DNA of 64,000 nt from Magnetovibrio sp. (GCA_028281525.1 JANQJR010000036.1:20456-84455), one strand, 5' to 3'. Counted from the first letter of the stretch, positions 51,067-62,725 are shown. Numbers and translations: made by a program. The notes: generated from the sequence alone by a model not told the origin.

Positions 51067-51563
51067 TTTGACCTTTCTTCGGCTTTCACGCCCGCAAGGT
51101 GAACAAAACTGGCGACAATGTCTTTATAGAGGTCGCGTTTAAAAGGTACGATCAAATCCGGCAATTGACGCATGTCGACCCATTTCCAGTCGGAAAATTC
51201 GGGATGTTTGTGCGCCTCCAGATCGATGTCGGCGTCCGCACCCAAAAACCGGAGCGCATACCACTTCTGCTTTTGCCCCCGGTATTTGCCTTTCCAAACC
51301 TTCTTGCGGATATTCTCGGGCAGGTCGTAAGTCAGCCAGCCATCGGTTTCGGCAATGATCTCAGCATTGGCCGTGCCGATTTCCTCTTCCAATTCCCGCA
51401 TCACAGCCACACGCGGGTCTTCATCCGCGTCGATGCCGCCTTGGGGCAACTGCCACGCGTCGCCGGGCGTATCGATGCGCTTGGCCGCAAGCACCAATCC
51501 ATCTGCGTTGAGCATCACCGCGCCAACACCCAGGCGGTAAGGGAGATTGTTTTTCTGACTCAT
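51063..51563 (-). CDS. rppH: RNA pyrophosphohydrolase
   Basis: NUDIX enzyme of 166 residues that removes pyrophosphate from the 5' end of mRNA and opens it to RNase E decay. It begins PYRLGVGAVMLNADGLV and has the NUDIX box GGIDADEDPRVAVMRELEEEIG, followed by WLTYDLPENIRKKVWKGKYRGQKQKWYALRFLG, which marks the RppH/NudH group over other NUDIX proteins. It follows the yibQ-like gene by 9 bases. Confidence 0.94.
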   Translation of the reverse strand: MSQKNNLPYRLGVGAVMLNADGLVLAAKRIDTPGDAWQLPQGGIDADEDPRVAVMRELEEEIGTANAEIIAETDGWLTYDLPENIRKKVWKGKYRGQKQKWYALRFLGADADIDLEAHKHPEFSDWKWVDMRQLPDLIVPFKRDLYKDIVASFVHLAGVKAEERSK

Positions 51564-51572
51564 ATGACGTGT

Positions 51573-53306
51573 TTATCTGATCAATTGCTTGTTTGCCAGG
51601 GACGAAACCGGAACCAGTTGCAGGCCCCGCTCCTGCACGTCCCGGAGCCACACGGACAGCACCGCCAAGGTGCCCGGATCAGCGGAAACACGCGCGATGG
51701 CGACAGCGCGCTTCTTTGCGAGATCCTCGAATGCCTGCAGTTGGCGCTCCAAGATCTTGCGCCCCGGACTGCTGTCCAAGGTGATTTCCACCGTTGCCCA
51801 TTTGAGCCCGGCGGCATACGCCACCCGGGTGCCAAGCGAATCCTGCGCCCCGCCATCGACGTACATCAAACCGCGCCGTTTGAGCTGCTCCATCACCGCA
51901 TTGACCTGTTCCTCGATGGTCAGGAACTTGCTGCCGTAAACGCTGAGCACACCGAAATAGCCTGTGGTACGGCTTAATATCCATTCCAGTTGCTCAATGT
52001 TCTGATCCGGCGGCACCAGCGACATCAAGGCATTGGGACCCGGGTCGGAAAATGGGAAATCCACCGCTTCACCGGGCATATTGAGCAGAACCTCGTGGCC
52101 TGCATTGCGCGCGCGTCTGACCCAAAAATCCAAGCCCCGCGCGTAGACGTCCAAGGACAAGGTGACATCGGCGGGCATGGTGGCGATGGCGGCCTCGGTC
52201 GCGGCGCGCGACATGCCCAGACCGGTGACAATGATGGCGATTTTCGGATTGTCGCTTTTCTCCGTGGGCTCCGGGCGGGAATATGCGTCATAGGACGTAT
52301 CCCCATCCTTGCCGATAACCGGCAACAAACCGTGTTCGCCCTGCTGCACCAAGGTCAGGAACGGCGCTTCACGGAGCGGCTCCGCCGCCGGCCACGCAGG
52401 CACATCCCCATAGGACGCCTTGGTGGTGGACGGGATCACCACACCGACGCCGGGCTCAACCTGGGCATAGAGGCCAAGCTGTTGCAATTCCGCGACTTCG
52501 CCGCCGACTTGGGCCGGTGGCGACCCAGAAGACGTGTCCTGAGAAGCTGTAGGCAGCGCCAGACCGGTCCCCGTTTCGGCTTGTGACATACTTCCCGTCC
52601 GGGCGGATGATGCCGGTTGGCTTTGCGTTCCGGGAATAGGTGTGTCGTCGGCAAAGGGCGGGACTTCGTCCAGGTCGATCACCAGACCGCCCGGTGTGGC
52701 GGCGCCGCTTTGGTCAGCCGCCATGTCCGCTTCGGCAACATCGTCGCCTCCCAGAACCCACCATGTCACACCGCCCAACAGCACAGCGGCGGCGACACCG
52801 CCACCCGCCATCATGAGAAGCTTTTTCAGCTTGGCCTTTTGCGCGGCTTCGTCGTCTTCGGCGTCTTCATCGTCATCGAAAGCGCTGCCGAGATCGATTT
52901 CACCGAGATCGCCCAGGGCATCTTCGACAATGGCATCGGCGGACATGTCCGTGACAAGTTCGTCACCGGGATCAGGCGCATCGTCGAACCCGGCGTCCAG
53001 ATCGCCCAGATGATCCGCTGCCATATTATCAGGATGGCCGTCCAAGTCATCGAAATCGTCATGATCATCCGTGTCGAAATCGTCGTCACGACTGTCATCA
53101 TCGAAATCGTCGAAGTCGTTCTCGGCGGCCTCGGCTTCGCGTTCGGCGGCGTCGCTCTCGATCTGATCTAAATCGCCAAGATCACCGAATAGGTCCTCAT
53201 CTTCCTTGAGCAGATCGTCGTCGTCGTCGTTCCTTTTCGCCTTGAATTTGGCGATCAAGTTCGCGGGATTGAGACGCGAAAACACGCCTGAAAGATCGAG
53301 TTTCAC
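51573..53306 (-). CDS. Divergent polysaccharide deacetylase (YibQ family) with acidic N-terminal tail
   Basis: The 577-residue protein has three parts. Residues 26-153 form an extremely acidic, aspartate-rich tail, which lies before one membrane helix (about 163-186), so is presumably cytoplasmic. A low-complexity linker (190-300) follows, then the periplasmic YibQ-type deacetylase domain (about 350-577, IAIIVTGLGMSRAATEAAIATMP, GHEVLLNMPGE, TGYFGVLSVYGSKFL, MYVDGGAQDS). In E. coli yibQ follows gpmM-envC; here ctpA is inserted. A role in envelope remodelling at division is inferred from context. Confidence 0.88.
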   Translation of the reverse strand: MKLDLSGVFSRLNPANLIAKFKAKRNDDDDDLLKEDEDLFGDLGDLDQIESDAAEREAEAAENDFDDFDDDSRDDDFDTDDHDDFDDLDGHPDNMAADHLGDLDAGFDDAPDPGDELVTDMSADAIVEDALGDLGEIDLGSAFDDDEDAEDDEAAQKAKLKKLLMMAGGGVAAAVLLGGVTWWVLGGDDVAEADMAADQSGAATPGGLVIDLDEVPPFADDTPIPGTQSQPASSARTGSMSQAETGTGLALPTASQDTSSGSPPAQVGGEVAELQQLGLYAQVEPGVGVVIPSTTKASYGDVPAWPAAEPLREAPFLTLVQQGEHGLLPVIGKDGDTSYDAYSRPEPTEKSDNPKIAIIVTGLGMSRAATEAAIATMPADVTLSLDVYARGLDFWVRRARNAGHEVLLNMPGEAVDFPFSDPGPNALMSLVPPDQNIEQLEWILSRTTGYFGVLSVYGSKFLTIEEQVNAVMEQLKRRGLMYVDGGAQDSLGTRVAYAAGLKWATVEITLDSSPGRKILERQLQAFEDLAKKRAVAIARVSADPGTLAVLSVWLRDVQERGLQLVPVSSLANKQLIR

Positions 53307-53352
53307 TTCTCCCCTACCCCTCTGACTGCGAACACTAAACCAGCCTCTCGGC

Positions 53353-54684
53353 TTAACCTTTGGTGGACGATTCCGTCATGCCCTGAAACAGGCGGATGCC
53401 ACGGATCAAATCGAGGGCGCGGGTGAGTTGGTAATCGACCTGCTCTTCTTCCTCACCATCCGCTTGTGCACCATCCTTGTCGTCCGCATCTTCACCGTTG
53501 TCTTTGTCCAGCGCGCCGCGCAAATCACGCTCACGCCGCTGGGATTGCGGCTCCACACTTTCGATTGTCGATTGCGGAACGTCGATATCGGGCGTGATGC
53601 CGACGGACTGAATGGAGCGGCCCGATGGCGTATAGTAACGCGCCGTGGTCATCTTCATCGCGCCGTACTCACCAAGCGGCGAAATGGTTTGCACCGACCC
53701 CTTACCGAAAGACTTGGTGCCCATGATAATGGCGCGGCCGTGATCCTGCAAAGCGCCGGAAACGATTTCCGAGGCCGAAGCCGAGCCGCCGTTGATCAAC
53801 ACCACCATTGGCAAGCCGTTGGTCAAATCTCCCGGGCGGGCATTGAAGCGCTGGGTATCTTCGGGATGCTGTTCGGAACGGATGGAGACAATTTCACCAT
53901 ATTCCAGAAATGCATCCGAGACCGCAATGGCCTGATCCAACAAGCCGCCCGGATTGGCGCGCAGATCCAGCACCACGCCCCTGAGCGTTTGGTTGTCTTT
54001 TGCATCCTTGATCTCATTGCGCAACTTCTTCATCGCCTTGGTCAGGCCGTTGGAGGCCTGTTCGGTGAATTGGGTGATGCGGATATACGCAATGTCGCCT
54101 TCCAGGCGCGAGCGCACGGATTGAATTTTCACCACTGCGCGGGTGATGGTCACATCGAACGGATCCTCACCCTCACGCACCACGGTGATGGTGATGTCCG
54201 CGCCGACGGGGCCGCGCATTTTTTCCACCGCTTCGTTCAGGGTCAGCCCCAGAACCGGTTCCCCATCCAAGTGCGTGATCAAATCGTTGGGTTGCAAGCC
54301 GGCGCGAAACGCCGGGGTGTCGTCGATGGGGGAAACCACCTTGACCAAGCCGTTTTCCATGGTCACTTCGATGCCCAGCCCACCGAATTCACCCTTGGTC
54401 TGAACCTGCATTTCTTTGAAGCTGTCGGCGTCGAAGAAAGTGGAATGGGGATCGAGCGAGCTGAGCATGCCGTTGATCGCGGACTCGATCAGTTCCTTGT
54501 CCGACGGTTTTTCCACGTAGTCGCCACGCACCCGTTCGAACACGTCACCAAAGAGTTGCAACAGTTTATACGTGTCTTCCGGGTCCTCGCCTTCCGCTGC
54601 GAAACCGCCGGTGGGCGCCGTCAGGAAAATCAGCCCGATCAGCGCCGGAGCCAATGCGGTTGCGAAGATGTGTCGAATGCTCAT
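53353..54684 (-). CDS. ctpA: C-terminal processing protease (S41 family)
   Basis: Periplasmic protease of 443 residues from ATG 54684, which overlaps the envC stop by 4 bases; the upstream ATG 54717 lies in envC. A signal peptide ends near FAA. The PDZ domain (about 90-170, EFGGLGIEVTMENGLVKVVSPIDDTPA) precedes the S41 core with catalytic serine in INGGSASASEIVSGAL and lysine in GTKSFGKGSVQT. The C-terminal 60 residues are acidic. CtpA proteases cut peptidoglycan hydrolases and their regulators, fitting the envC neighbour. Confidence 0.95.
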   Translation of the reverse strand: MSIRHIFATALAPALIGLIFLTAPTGGFAAEGEDPEDTYKLLQLFGDVFERVRGDYVEKPSDKELIESAINGMLSSLDPHSTFFDADSFKEMQVQTKGEFGGLGIEVTMENGLVKVVSPIDDTPAFRAGLQPNDLITHLDGEPVLGLTLNEAVEKMRGPVGADITITVVREGEDPFDVTITRAVVKIQSVRSRLEGDIAYIRITQFTEQASNGLTKAMKKLRNEIKDAKDNQTLRGVVLDLRANPGGLLDQAIAVSDAFLEYGEIVSIRSEQHPEDTQRFNARPGDLTNGLPMVVLINGGSASASEIVSGALQDHGRAIIMGTKSFGKGSVQTISPLGEYGAMKMTTARYYTPSGRSIQSVGITPDIDVPQSTIESVEPQSQRRERDLRGALDKDNGEDADDKDGAQADGEEEEQVDYQLTRALDLIRGIRLFQGMTESSTKG

Positions 54685-55979
54685 CCCTTGGGTGTTCCTT
54701 TGCGTTCTGCGAGCCATGGCAGAGGGTTGATGGGCTGGTTGTCGCGGCGAAACTCTACATAAAGAACGGATTGATTGCCATCTTCCGTCATCACGGCGAC
54801 CGGCTCGCCCGCCAAAACCGGCTGATCGATGCTGGTGTCGATCCGCCCCAATCCGGCGAGTAAGCTATGATATCCCTCGCCATGATCGATGATCAATAGT
54901 TGCCCGTAACCGCGAAACGGCCCCGCAAACACGACTTTTCCTTCAAATGGCGCGATCACACGGGCCAATGGGCGGGTTTCGATGGACAGCCCCTTGCTGG
55001 TCTGCCCCGCTCCCAATTGCTGGCCGTAAAGTCCCACCACCTGCCCCACGGCGGGAAACGGCAATTTTCCCCGCGCCTTGCTGATCGTACCGATTCCACC
55101 CAGGACGGAGAGATCGGGCGCAGGCTCCAACGCCGCCGGGGCCGCGGGTGTAGAGCCTTGGGGCTTCACATGCAAAGCCGACCGGGCTTTGCGCTGGCGC
55201 TCAAGCTCCAGACGGGCCTGCTTTTCCGCCTCCTCGCGGGCTTTGTTCAGTTTGCCCACCAAGTCGCGTAGGTTTTTGGCTTCCTTGGCCAGCTTGCGGG
55301 CCTTGGATTGCGCGGCGCGGCTTTTGGAGATGGCCTCGGCGCGCAACGCGGCCTTTTGCTTGCGGATTTTTTCGATGCGCAGCTCTTCTTCTCGCAGGAC
55401 TTCCGCCGCCGCCTGAAGGATTTGGCGCTGGTTGTCGGCCTTGAGCCGGGCCGCGGCCAAATCGTCCAATTCCGCCTTGAGCTGGCTGGCGCGCTGTTCG
55501 ATGGCGGGCACGGCGGCACGCAGCAAAATCGCGCTGCGCACGGTGTCTTCCGGCGGGATCGGTTGGGCAATCAGGGCCTCGGTGGGAAAGCGCGCAATTT
55601 TCGACAGCGCCATCATCACCCCGGAAAACTGGCGCTGGCGCTCGCGCAGTTGCACTTCCTTTTGCCGCGCGATGTGTTCGAGCTTGTTGAGTTCCGCTTC
55701 CAGGCCGGCGACGGAAGCTTCCTGATCGTGCACCCTTTTGGCGGCCTCGACCAGTTGTTTGGAAACGGAGGCGAGTTCCGCTTTGAGCTTGGCCGCGCGG
55801 GCCTTTTGGCGCTCGCTTTCAGCCTTTTCGCGTTTGATGCGTTCCTCGACGCTTTGCAGTTTCGCGCCAGGCCCCTTGTCCGTCGATGCGTTCTGCGCCC
55901 AGGCGGTTCCCGCGCCGCTCACCACCGCCAAGAGCAGCGCGGCCCAGACGGTTTTGTGCGGGAAGCCATCACTGAGCAA
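54681..55979 (-). CDS. envC: EnvC-like murein hydrolase activator (degenerate M23 domain)
   Basis: The 432-residue protein has a signal peptide (cut near AWA-QN), a long coiled coil (about 35-265, lysine-, arginine- and alanine-rich) and a C-terminal LytM fold. The fold lacks the metal ligands: the HxGxD motif is replaced by SKGLSIE and HLHFE by VLYVEF, so it should be inactive and act as an activator of amidases, like E. coli EnvC. It lies in gpmI-envC-ctpA-yibQ and overlaps gpmI by 11 bases. Confidence 0.9.
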   Translation of the reverse strand: MLSDGFPHKTVWAALLLAVVSGAGTAWAQNASTDKGPGAKLQSVEERIKREKAESERQKARAAKLKAELASVSKQLVEAAKRVHDQEASVAGLEAELNKLEHIARQKEVQLRERQRQFSGVMMALSKIARFPTEALIAQPIPPEDTVRSAILLRAAVPAIEQRASQLKAELDDLAAARLKADNQRQILQAAAEVLREEELRIEKIRKQKAALRAEAISKSRAAQSKARKLAKEAKNLRDLVGKLNKAREEAEKQARLELERQRKARSALHVKPQGSTPAAPAALEPAPDLSVLGGIGTISKARGKLPFPAVGQVVGLYGQQLGAGQTSKGLSIETRPLARVIAPFEGKVVFAGPFRGYGQLLIIDHGEGYHSLLAGLGRIDTSIDQPVLAGEPVAVMTEDGNQSVLYVEFRRDNQPINPLPWLAERKGTPKG

Positions 55980-57546
55980 CGGCCATCACCTCACGGCCCG
56001 CGCCGTCTTCGATCAAACTGCTGCCATCCATGGCGTCGGGAATGTCGAGACCCAAAAGCTGCAGCATGGTGGGCGCAACATCGACCAGCCCCCCATCACG
56101 CAGATTTGAGGCCCAATCCGGCGTATTGACCAAAACCGCAGGCACCGGGAACAGGGTGTGTGCGGTGTGCGGATTGGTGCCGTCCAGCATCTTTTCACAG
56201 TTGCCGTGATCAGCCGTGATGAACAGCACGCCGCCAGCATCTTTGACAGCCGTTTCCAGACGGCCGATGCAGTGGTCCACGGCTTCCACCGCCTTGACGG
56301 CGGCATCCATCACGCCGGTGTGGCCAACCATGTCGCCGTTGGCGTAATTGACGATAATAAAGTCGTAAGCGCCCGAGCTGACCGCCTCGACCAATTTGTC
56401 GGTCACTTCCGGGGCGGACATTTCCGGCTTTTTGTCATAAGTCGGCACATTGGGCGATTTCACCAGGATGCGGGTTTCGCCTTCGAGTGGCTCTTCCTCG
56501 CCACCATTGAAGAAGAACGTGACGTGGGCATATTTTTCCGTCTCCGCGATATGAAGCTGGGTCATTCCGGCCCGCGCCACCACCTCACCCAGGATATCGC
56601 TCAGCTCCACCGGCGGGAACAGCGCGTCGAGAAAGCGGTTGTGGGCATCGGAATACTGGACCATGCCCGCACGGGAGGCAAAATGGATGTCGCGTGGCCG
56701 GTCGAACATGTTGAAATCAGGGTCAGCCAAGGCGGACAGAATCTCGCGCGCACGGTCGGCGCGGAAATTGGCCATCAAGATGCCGTCACCGTTTTGCATG
56801 CCGTCATAATCGCCCAGCACGGTAGGCTCGACGAATTCGTCGGTGATGTCATTTTCATACGCCGCATTGATGGCGTCCACAGCGCTCAATGCCTTTTCGC
56901 CCCGGCCCTCGGCCAAACAGAGGTAAGCTTTTTCCACCCGGTCCCAACGGTTGTCGCGATCCATCGCCCAAAAGCGTCCAGACAACGTGGCCATGGAAAT
57001 GCAGCTCATATGGCGGATGTCGACTTCGAAGCGCTTGACCATGTTGGCCGCGCTTTTGGGCGGGCAGTCGCGTCCGTCCAAAAACGCATGCACCGCCACC
57101 GGCACGCCGTGGGCGCACATGATGCCCGCCAGTGTGCGCATATGCCATTGGTGGGAATGCACCCCGCCCGGCGACAGCAGGCCCATCAAATGGCAAGTCC
57201 CACCGGTTTCTTTCAGTTTTTCGATGAACGAAACCAAGTGCGGATTGTCGTCGAGCGAGCCATCGTGAATAGCCGCGTCGATGCGCGGCAAGTCCTGCAG
57301 GATCACCCGGCCGGAGCCGAGCGTCATATGACCGACTTCGGAATTGCCCATCTGGCCGTCGGGCAAGCCGACGTCGAGCCCGGAGGCGTTCAATTGCGAT
57401 TTCGGGCACGTTTCGACCATCCGGTCCCAATTGGGGGTGTTGCCGGTCTTGATGGCGTTGTTGAGCGATTCTTGCCGCTCCCCCCAACCGTCCAGAATGC
57501 AAAGGACGACGGGTTTCTTCTTATTCGTATCAGGGGTGGTGTTCAT
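55969..57546 (-). CDS. gpmI: 2,3-bisphosphoglycerate-independent phosphoglycerate mutase
   Basis: Two-manganese glycolytic enzyme of 525 residues. VVLCILDGWGERQ starts the phosphatase domain; the phosphoserine is in DGQMGNSEVGH; later sites are YANGDMVGHTG and ITADHGNCEKM, all family-defining. The transferase domain lies between. It precedes envC with an 11-base overlap, the gpmM-envC pairing seen in gammaproteobacteria. Confidence 0.96.
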   Translation of the reverse strand: MNTTPDTNKKKPVVLCILDGWGERQESLNNAIKTGNTPNWDRMVETCPKSQLNASGLDVGLPDGQMGNSEVGHMTLGSGRVILQDLPRIDAAIHDGSLDDNPHLVSFIEKLKETGGTCHLMGLLSPGGVHSHQWHMRTLAGIMCAHGVPVAVHAFLDGRDCPPKSAANMVKRFEVDIRHMSCISMATLSGRFWAMDRDNRWDRVEKAYLCLAEGRGEKALSAVDAINAAYENDITDEFVEPTVLGDYDGMQNGDGILMANFRADRAREILSALADPDFNMFDRPRDIHFASRAGMVQYSDAHNRFLDALFPPVELSDILGEVVARAGMTQLHIAETEKYAHVTFFFNGGEEEPLEGETRILVKSPNVPTYDKKPEMSAPEVTDKLVEAVSSGAYDFIIVNYANGDMVGHTGVMDAAVKAVEAVDHCIGRLETAVKDAGGVLFITADHGNCEKMLDGTNPHTAHTLFPVPAVLVNTPDWASNLRDGGLVDVAPTMLQLLGLDIPDAMDGSSLIEDGAGREVMAVAQ

Positions 57547-57629
57547 GGTCTTTATATACGCCTATTGGGCCTACTTTTCACGGGGGTTTAAGGCCCCGTC
57601 ACAAATTGTTCATGCCCCTACGAAACCGG

Positions 57630-58088
57630 TCATTCCCGGTGATAGGGGTGTCCGCTTAAGATCGCCTGGGCGCGGTAGAGTTGCTCCGCCATCAGGCCCC
57701 GAACCAGCATATGCGGCCAGGTCATTTCGCCCAGGGACAACGTCAAATGGGCGCGGTCCAAAACCGCCCGGTCCAATCCATTCGCTCCGCCGATGACGAG
57801 CGCCACATCCCGGATACCTTCGTCGCGCCAACTGCCCAGTTTCTTGGCGAAAGCCTGACTGCCCATCTGCCTGCCCTTTTCGTCCAGGGCCACGACGTGC
57901 GCGCCGTCGGGAATCGCGTTTAACAGAAGCTCACCTTCTCGCAGCTTCAGCTTGGCGGCGGGCAGGTTGCGCTTTTCCTCCACCTCGCGCATGTGTAGCG
58001 CGGGGTTGAGACGGGCCGCGTAGTGGGCGTACAACTCACGCTCGGGTCCGGGCTTCATGCGGCCCACCGCGATCAGATGGGTGCGCAT
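57630..58088 (-). CDS. rlmH: 23S rRNA (pseudouridine-1915-N3)-methyltransferase
   Basis: SPOUT methyltransferase of 152 residues acting on 70S ribosomes. The knot is seen in LVIGGANGLDRAVL and LTLSLGEMTWPHMLVRGLMAEQLYRA, and the C-terminus ISGHPYHRE-like (LSGHPYHRE) is invariant in the family. It follows rsfS by 15 bases, the usual rsfS-rlmH pairing. Confidence 0.95.
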   Translation of the reverse strand: MRTHLIAVGRMKPGPERELYAHYAARLNPALHMREVEEKRNLPAAKLKLREGELLLNAIPDGAHVVALDEKGRQMGSQAFAKKLGSWRDEGIRDVALVIGGANGLDRAVLDRAHLTLSLGEMTWPHMLVRGLMAEQLYRAQAILSGHPYHRE

Positions 58089-58103
58089 CGGCCCTCTCCG
58101 GCG

Positions 58104-58493
58104 TTAGACGCGGGCTTCAACCGCTGCGCCTTCACGGCTCAGCGGTCCGGTTTCACCCCACATCTTTTCGATGTTGTAGAAATCGCGCACTTCCGGGCGG
58201 AACAGGTGCACCACCACGTCGCCACCGTCGACCAGAACCCAATCACACTGGGGCATGCCTTCGATGGCCACGGGAATGATGCCCGTGTGCTTCAGCTCTT
58301 CGCGCAAATGCTCCGCCATCGCACCGACATGCCGTTGAGACGTGCCCGAGGCGATCACGAGGTAATCCGCGATTTCGCTTTTTCCGGTAAGTTCGATGAC
58401 GACGACGTCGTTGGCCTTGTCGCCGTCCAGTGAGCGTTCCACCACATCGAGCAATTTGTTGCCCTTAGGCGGGGATTTCACAGATTGAGGAAT
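58104..58493 (-). CDS. rsfS: Ribosomal silencing factor
   Basis: Binds L14 and blocks subunit joining when nutrients fall. Core motifs: VVIELTGKSEIADYLVIASGTSQRHVGAMAEHL and CDWVLVDGGDVVVHLFRPEVRDFYNIEKMW. The start is doubtful. Canonical options (ATG 58571 inside nadD, ATG 58547, TTG 58520, GTG 58481) lack a well-placed ribosome-binding site, whereas TTGGAGGAA is 7 bases before an ATT at 58493, giving 129 residues, near the family norm. I give that rare start as best guess; the longest frame reaches 58571. Confidence 0.85.
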   Translation of the reverse strand: MPQSVKSPPKGNKLLDVVERSLDGDKANDVVVIELTGKSEIADYLVIASGTSQRHVGAMAEHLREELKHTGIIPVAIEGMPQCDWVLVDGGDVVVHLFRPEVRDFYNIEKMWGETGPLSREGAAVEARV

Positions 58494-58551
58494 GGTTTGG
58501 TTCCTCCAAGTTGCTTCCAATATAGTCTCGCGAAATTCCCTTAACATCCGC

Positions 58552-59148
58552 CTAAGACGTTGGGATGACATCGCGAAGACCGCGAATCCGGGTTGCCGAC
58601 TGACCGTGCAGAGGGGCGCGCAAAAACACCCATGCGGGCGGTTTCATCCGGGCAAGCCGGGATGCTTGAACGGCGGGGATGCGGGCGTCTGCGAACCGCC
58701 CTGCGGCCCGACCGTCCAATGCCCTAAAAGAATAAGGAGCACGGGGAAAAACCGCAATGGGAACGCGGCGAAAAATCTCCCGCCAGCCCCGCCATTTGTG
58801 GATTTGGCGCAAATTATCCGCGCCGATGATCCAAATGAACGAAAAATCGGGGTATTCGGCCTGCAACGCCGCCAAAGTCTCGACCGTATATTGGGTGCCG
58901 AGCCTCTGCTCGATATCCGTCACCCGGATGCGCTTGTCCGCGTTCGCAACACTTTTGGCGCTTTTCATGCGCGCCGTCAAAGTGTTCATACCGTCACTGG
59001 ATTTGAGCGGGTTTTGCGGGCTCACCATCCACCACAACTCATCCAGCCCCAAACGATCCAGCGCCACTTGGGAAATGTGCAGATGTCCCTCGTGCGCGGG
59101 ATTGAAGGACCCGCCCAACAAACCAACGATGCGACCACCTCCGTCCAT
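58552..59148 (-). CDS. nadD: Nicotinate-nucleotide adenylyltransferase
   Basis: Makes deamido-NAD from nicotinate mononucleotide and ATP. The 198-residue protein has GLLGGSFNPAHEGHLHIS with the nucleotidyl-transfer HxGH-type motif and the C-terminal ISSTAIR-type motif replaced by SATRIRGLRD, close to the family pattern. WWMVSPQNPLKS binds the pyridine. Located 2 bases after proA and before rsfS, as in many alphaproteobacteria. Confidence 0.93.
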   Translation of the reverse strand: MDGGGRIVGLLGGSFNPAHEGHLHISQVALDRLGLDELWWMVSPQNPLKSSDGMNTLTARMKSAKSVANADKRIRVTDIEQRLGTQYTVETLAALQAEYPDFSFIWIIGADNLRQIHKWRGWREIFRRVPIAVFPRAPYSFRALDGRAAGRFADARIPAVQASRLARMKPPAWVFLRAPLHGQSATRIRGLRDVIPTS

Positions 59149-59150
59149 GT

Positions 59151-60431
59151 TTAAGCGGGCCGGATTTGACCGGTGCCGATGACCTGATACTTAAAGCTGG
59201 TGAGCTGCTCGACGCCCACCGGGCCGCGTGCGTGCATCTTGTCGGTGGAGATGCCGATTTCCGCACCCATGCCGAACTCGCCGCCGTCGGCGAACTGGGT
59301 CGAGGCATTGACCATCACGATGGCGCTATCGACGGTGTTTAGGAACTTCTCCGCCGCCGTTTCGTCTTCGGTGATGATCGCGTCCGTGTGACCCGAGCTG
59401 TGCGCCTGGATGTGCGCCATAGCCCCGTCCACGCCGTCCACGGTTTTCACGGAGATGATGGAATCCAGATATTCGGTGTCCCAGTCTTCGTCCGCCGCCG
59501 CCTTGACCCGGTTATCCACGGCTTGCGCTGCTTCGTCGCCGCGCACCTCGCAGTCCGCGTCCAGCAGGTCGGTAACAAGGTCCTTGAGCACCCCCTCACC
59601 GGCAGCCGTATCGATCAACAACGTCTCGGTCGCGCCGCAAATGCCGGTGCGGCGCATCTTGGCGTTCATCACCACCGCGCGCGCCTTCTGGGCGTCCGCC
59701 TTGGCGTCCACATAGGTGTGGCAGATGCCTTCCAAGTGCTTGAACAAGGGCACCTTGCTTTCCGCCGTGACCCGTTCGATCAAGGACTTGCCGCCGCGGG
59801 GCACAATCACGTCGATGAGGCCGACCATGGTGAGCATTTCCCCCACCGCCGCGCGGTCGGTGGTGGGTACGCGCTGGATGGCGTCTTGAGGCAGGCCCGC
59901 GGCCTTCAACCCGTCCACCAAGCAACTGTGAATAACGCCGCTGGATAAAAAGCTTTCCGAACCGCCACGCAGGATCGCAGCGTTGCCTGCCTTCAAGCAC
60001 AATGCGCCCGCATCCGCCGTGACGTTGGGACGGCTTTCATAAATCACGCCGATGACGCCCAAAGGCACCGCCACACGGCGGATTTTCAGCCCATTGGGGC
60101 GATCCATTTCCGCTAGCACCCGGCCCACGGGGTCAGCCAGTTCGGCGATATCTTCCAAGCCCTTGGCCATGGCTTCGATGCGCGCATCGTTCAGCACCAG
60201 CCGATCGATCATGGCGGGCGTCAGGCCCTTGGCCTCGGCCGCCGCAATATCCTGATCGTTGGCTGCGATGATTTCCGCCTTGCGCGCGCGGATGGCCTTG
60301 GCGCCTTCGGTGAGCGCCAAGTTCTTGGCATCCGGCCCGGCGACGGCAAGCGCGCACCCGGCGGCCTTGGCGCCTTCGCCGATGGATTTCATCAAGTTGG
60401 GAATGTCTTGCGTCTGGCTCATGTCATCCAT
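59151..60431 (-). CDS. proA: Gamma-glutamyl phosphate reductase
   Basis: Second step of proline synthesis. The 426-residue aldehyde dehydrogenase-fold enzyme has the catalytic cysteine in [15 protein letters not shown], the nucleotide site [22 protein letters not shown] and [11 protein letters not shown] 60431 is used as GAAAGGG precedes it; ATG 60422 is an alternative. Follows proB by 13 bases and leads into nadD. Confidence 0.95.
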   Translation of the reverse strand: MDDMSQTQDIPNLMKSIGEGAKAAGCALAVAGPDAKNLALTEGAKAIRARKAEIIAANDQDIAAAEAKGLTPAMIDRLVLNDARIEAMAKGLEDIAELADPVGRVLAEMDRPNGLKIRRVAVPLGVIGVIYESRPNVTADAGALCLKAGNAAILRGGSESFLSSGVIHSCLVDGLKAAGLPQDAIQRVPTTDRAAVGEMLTMVGLIDVIVPRGGKSLIERVTAESKVPLFKHLEGICHTYVDAKADAQKARAVVMNAKMRRTGICGATETLLIDTAAGEGVLKDLVTDLLDADCEVRGDEAAQAVDNRVKAAADEDWDTEYLDSIISVKTVDGVDGAMAHIQAHSSGHTDAIITEDETAAEKFLNTVDSAIVMVNASTQFADGGEFGMGAEIGISTDKMHARGPVGVEQLTSFKYQVIGTGQIRPA

Positions 60432-60444
60432 CTTAATATCCCTT

Positions 60445-62624
<2,180 letters not shown>

Positions 62625-62651
62625 TCAAAACGTCTTTAGGGACAAAAAGAG

Positions 62652-62698
62652 GGCCAAAACACAAAAAGAGGGAACGGCCCGCGCCATTCCCTCTTTTC
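62652..62698 (-). terminator. Rho-independent terminator after rpmA
   Basis: On the minus strand AAAGAGGGAA pairs with TTCCCTCTTT (62687-62696 with 62665-62674) around a 12-base loop, followed by TTGTGTTTT. It separates rplU-rpmA from obgE and the downstream genes. Confidence 0.82.
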
Positions 62699-62725
62699 GA
62701 GAATTCGTTCGGGCTGATCGGCTGT

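Noticed and set aside
53428..54762. Plus-strand frame of 444 codons over ctpA
   Set aside because: Antisense to a complete S41 protease with all motifs; composition is typical of a reverse-strand shadow.
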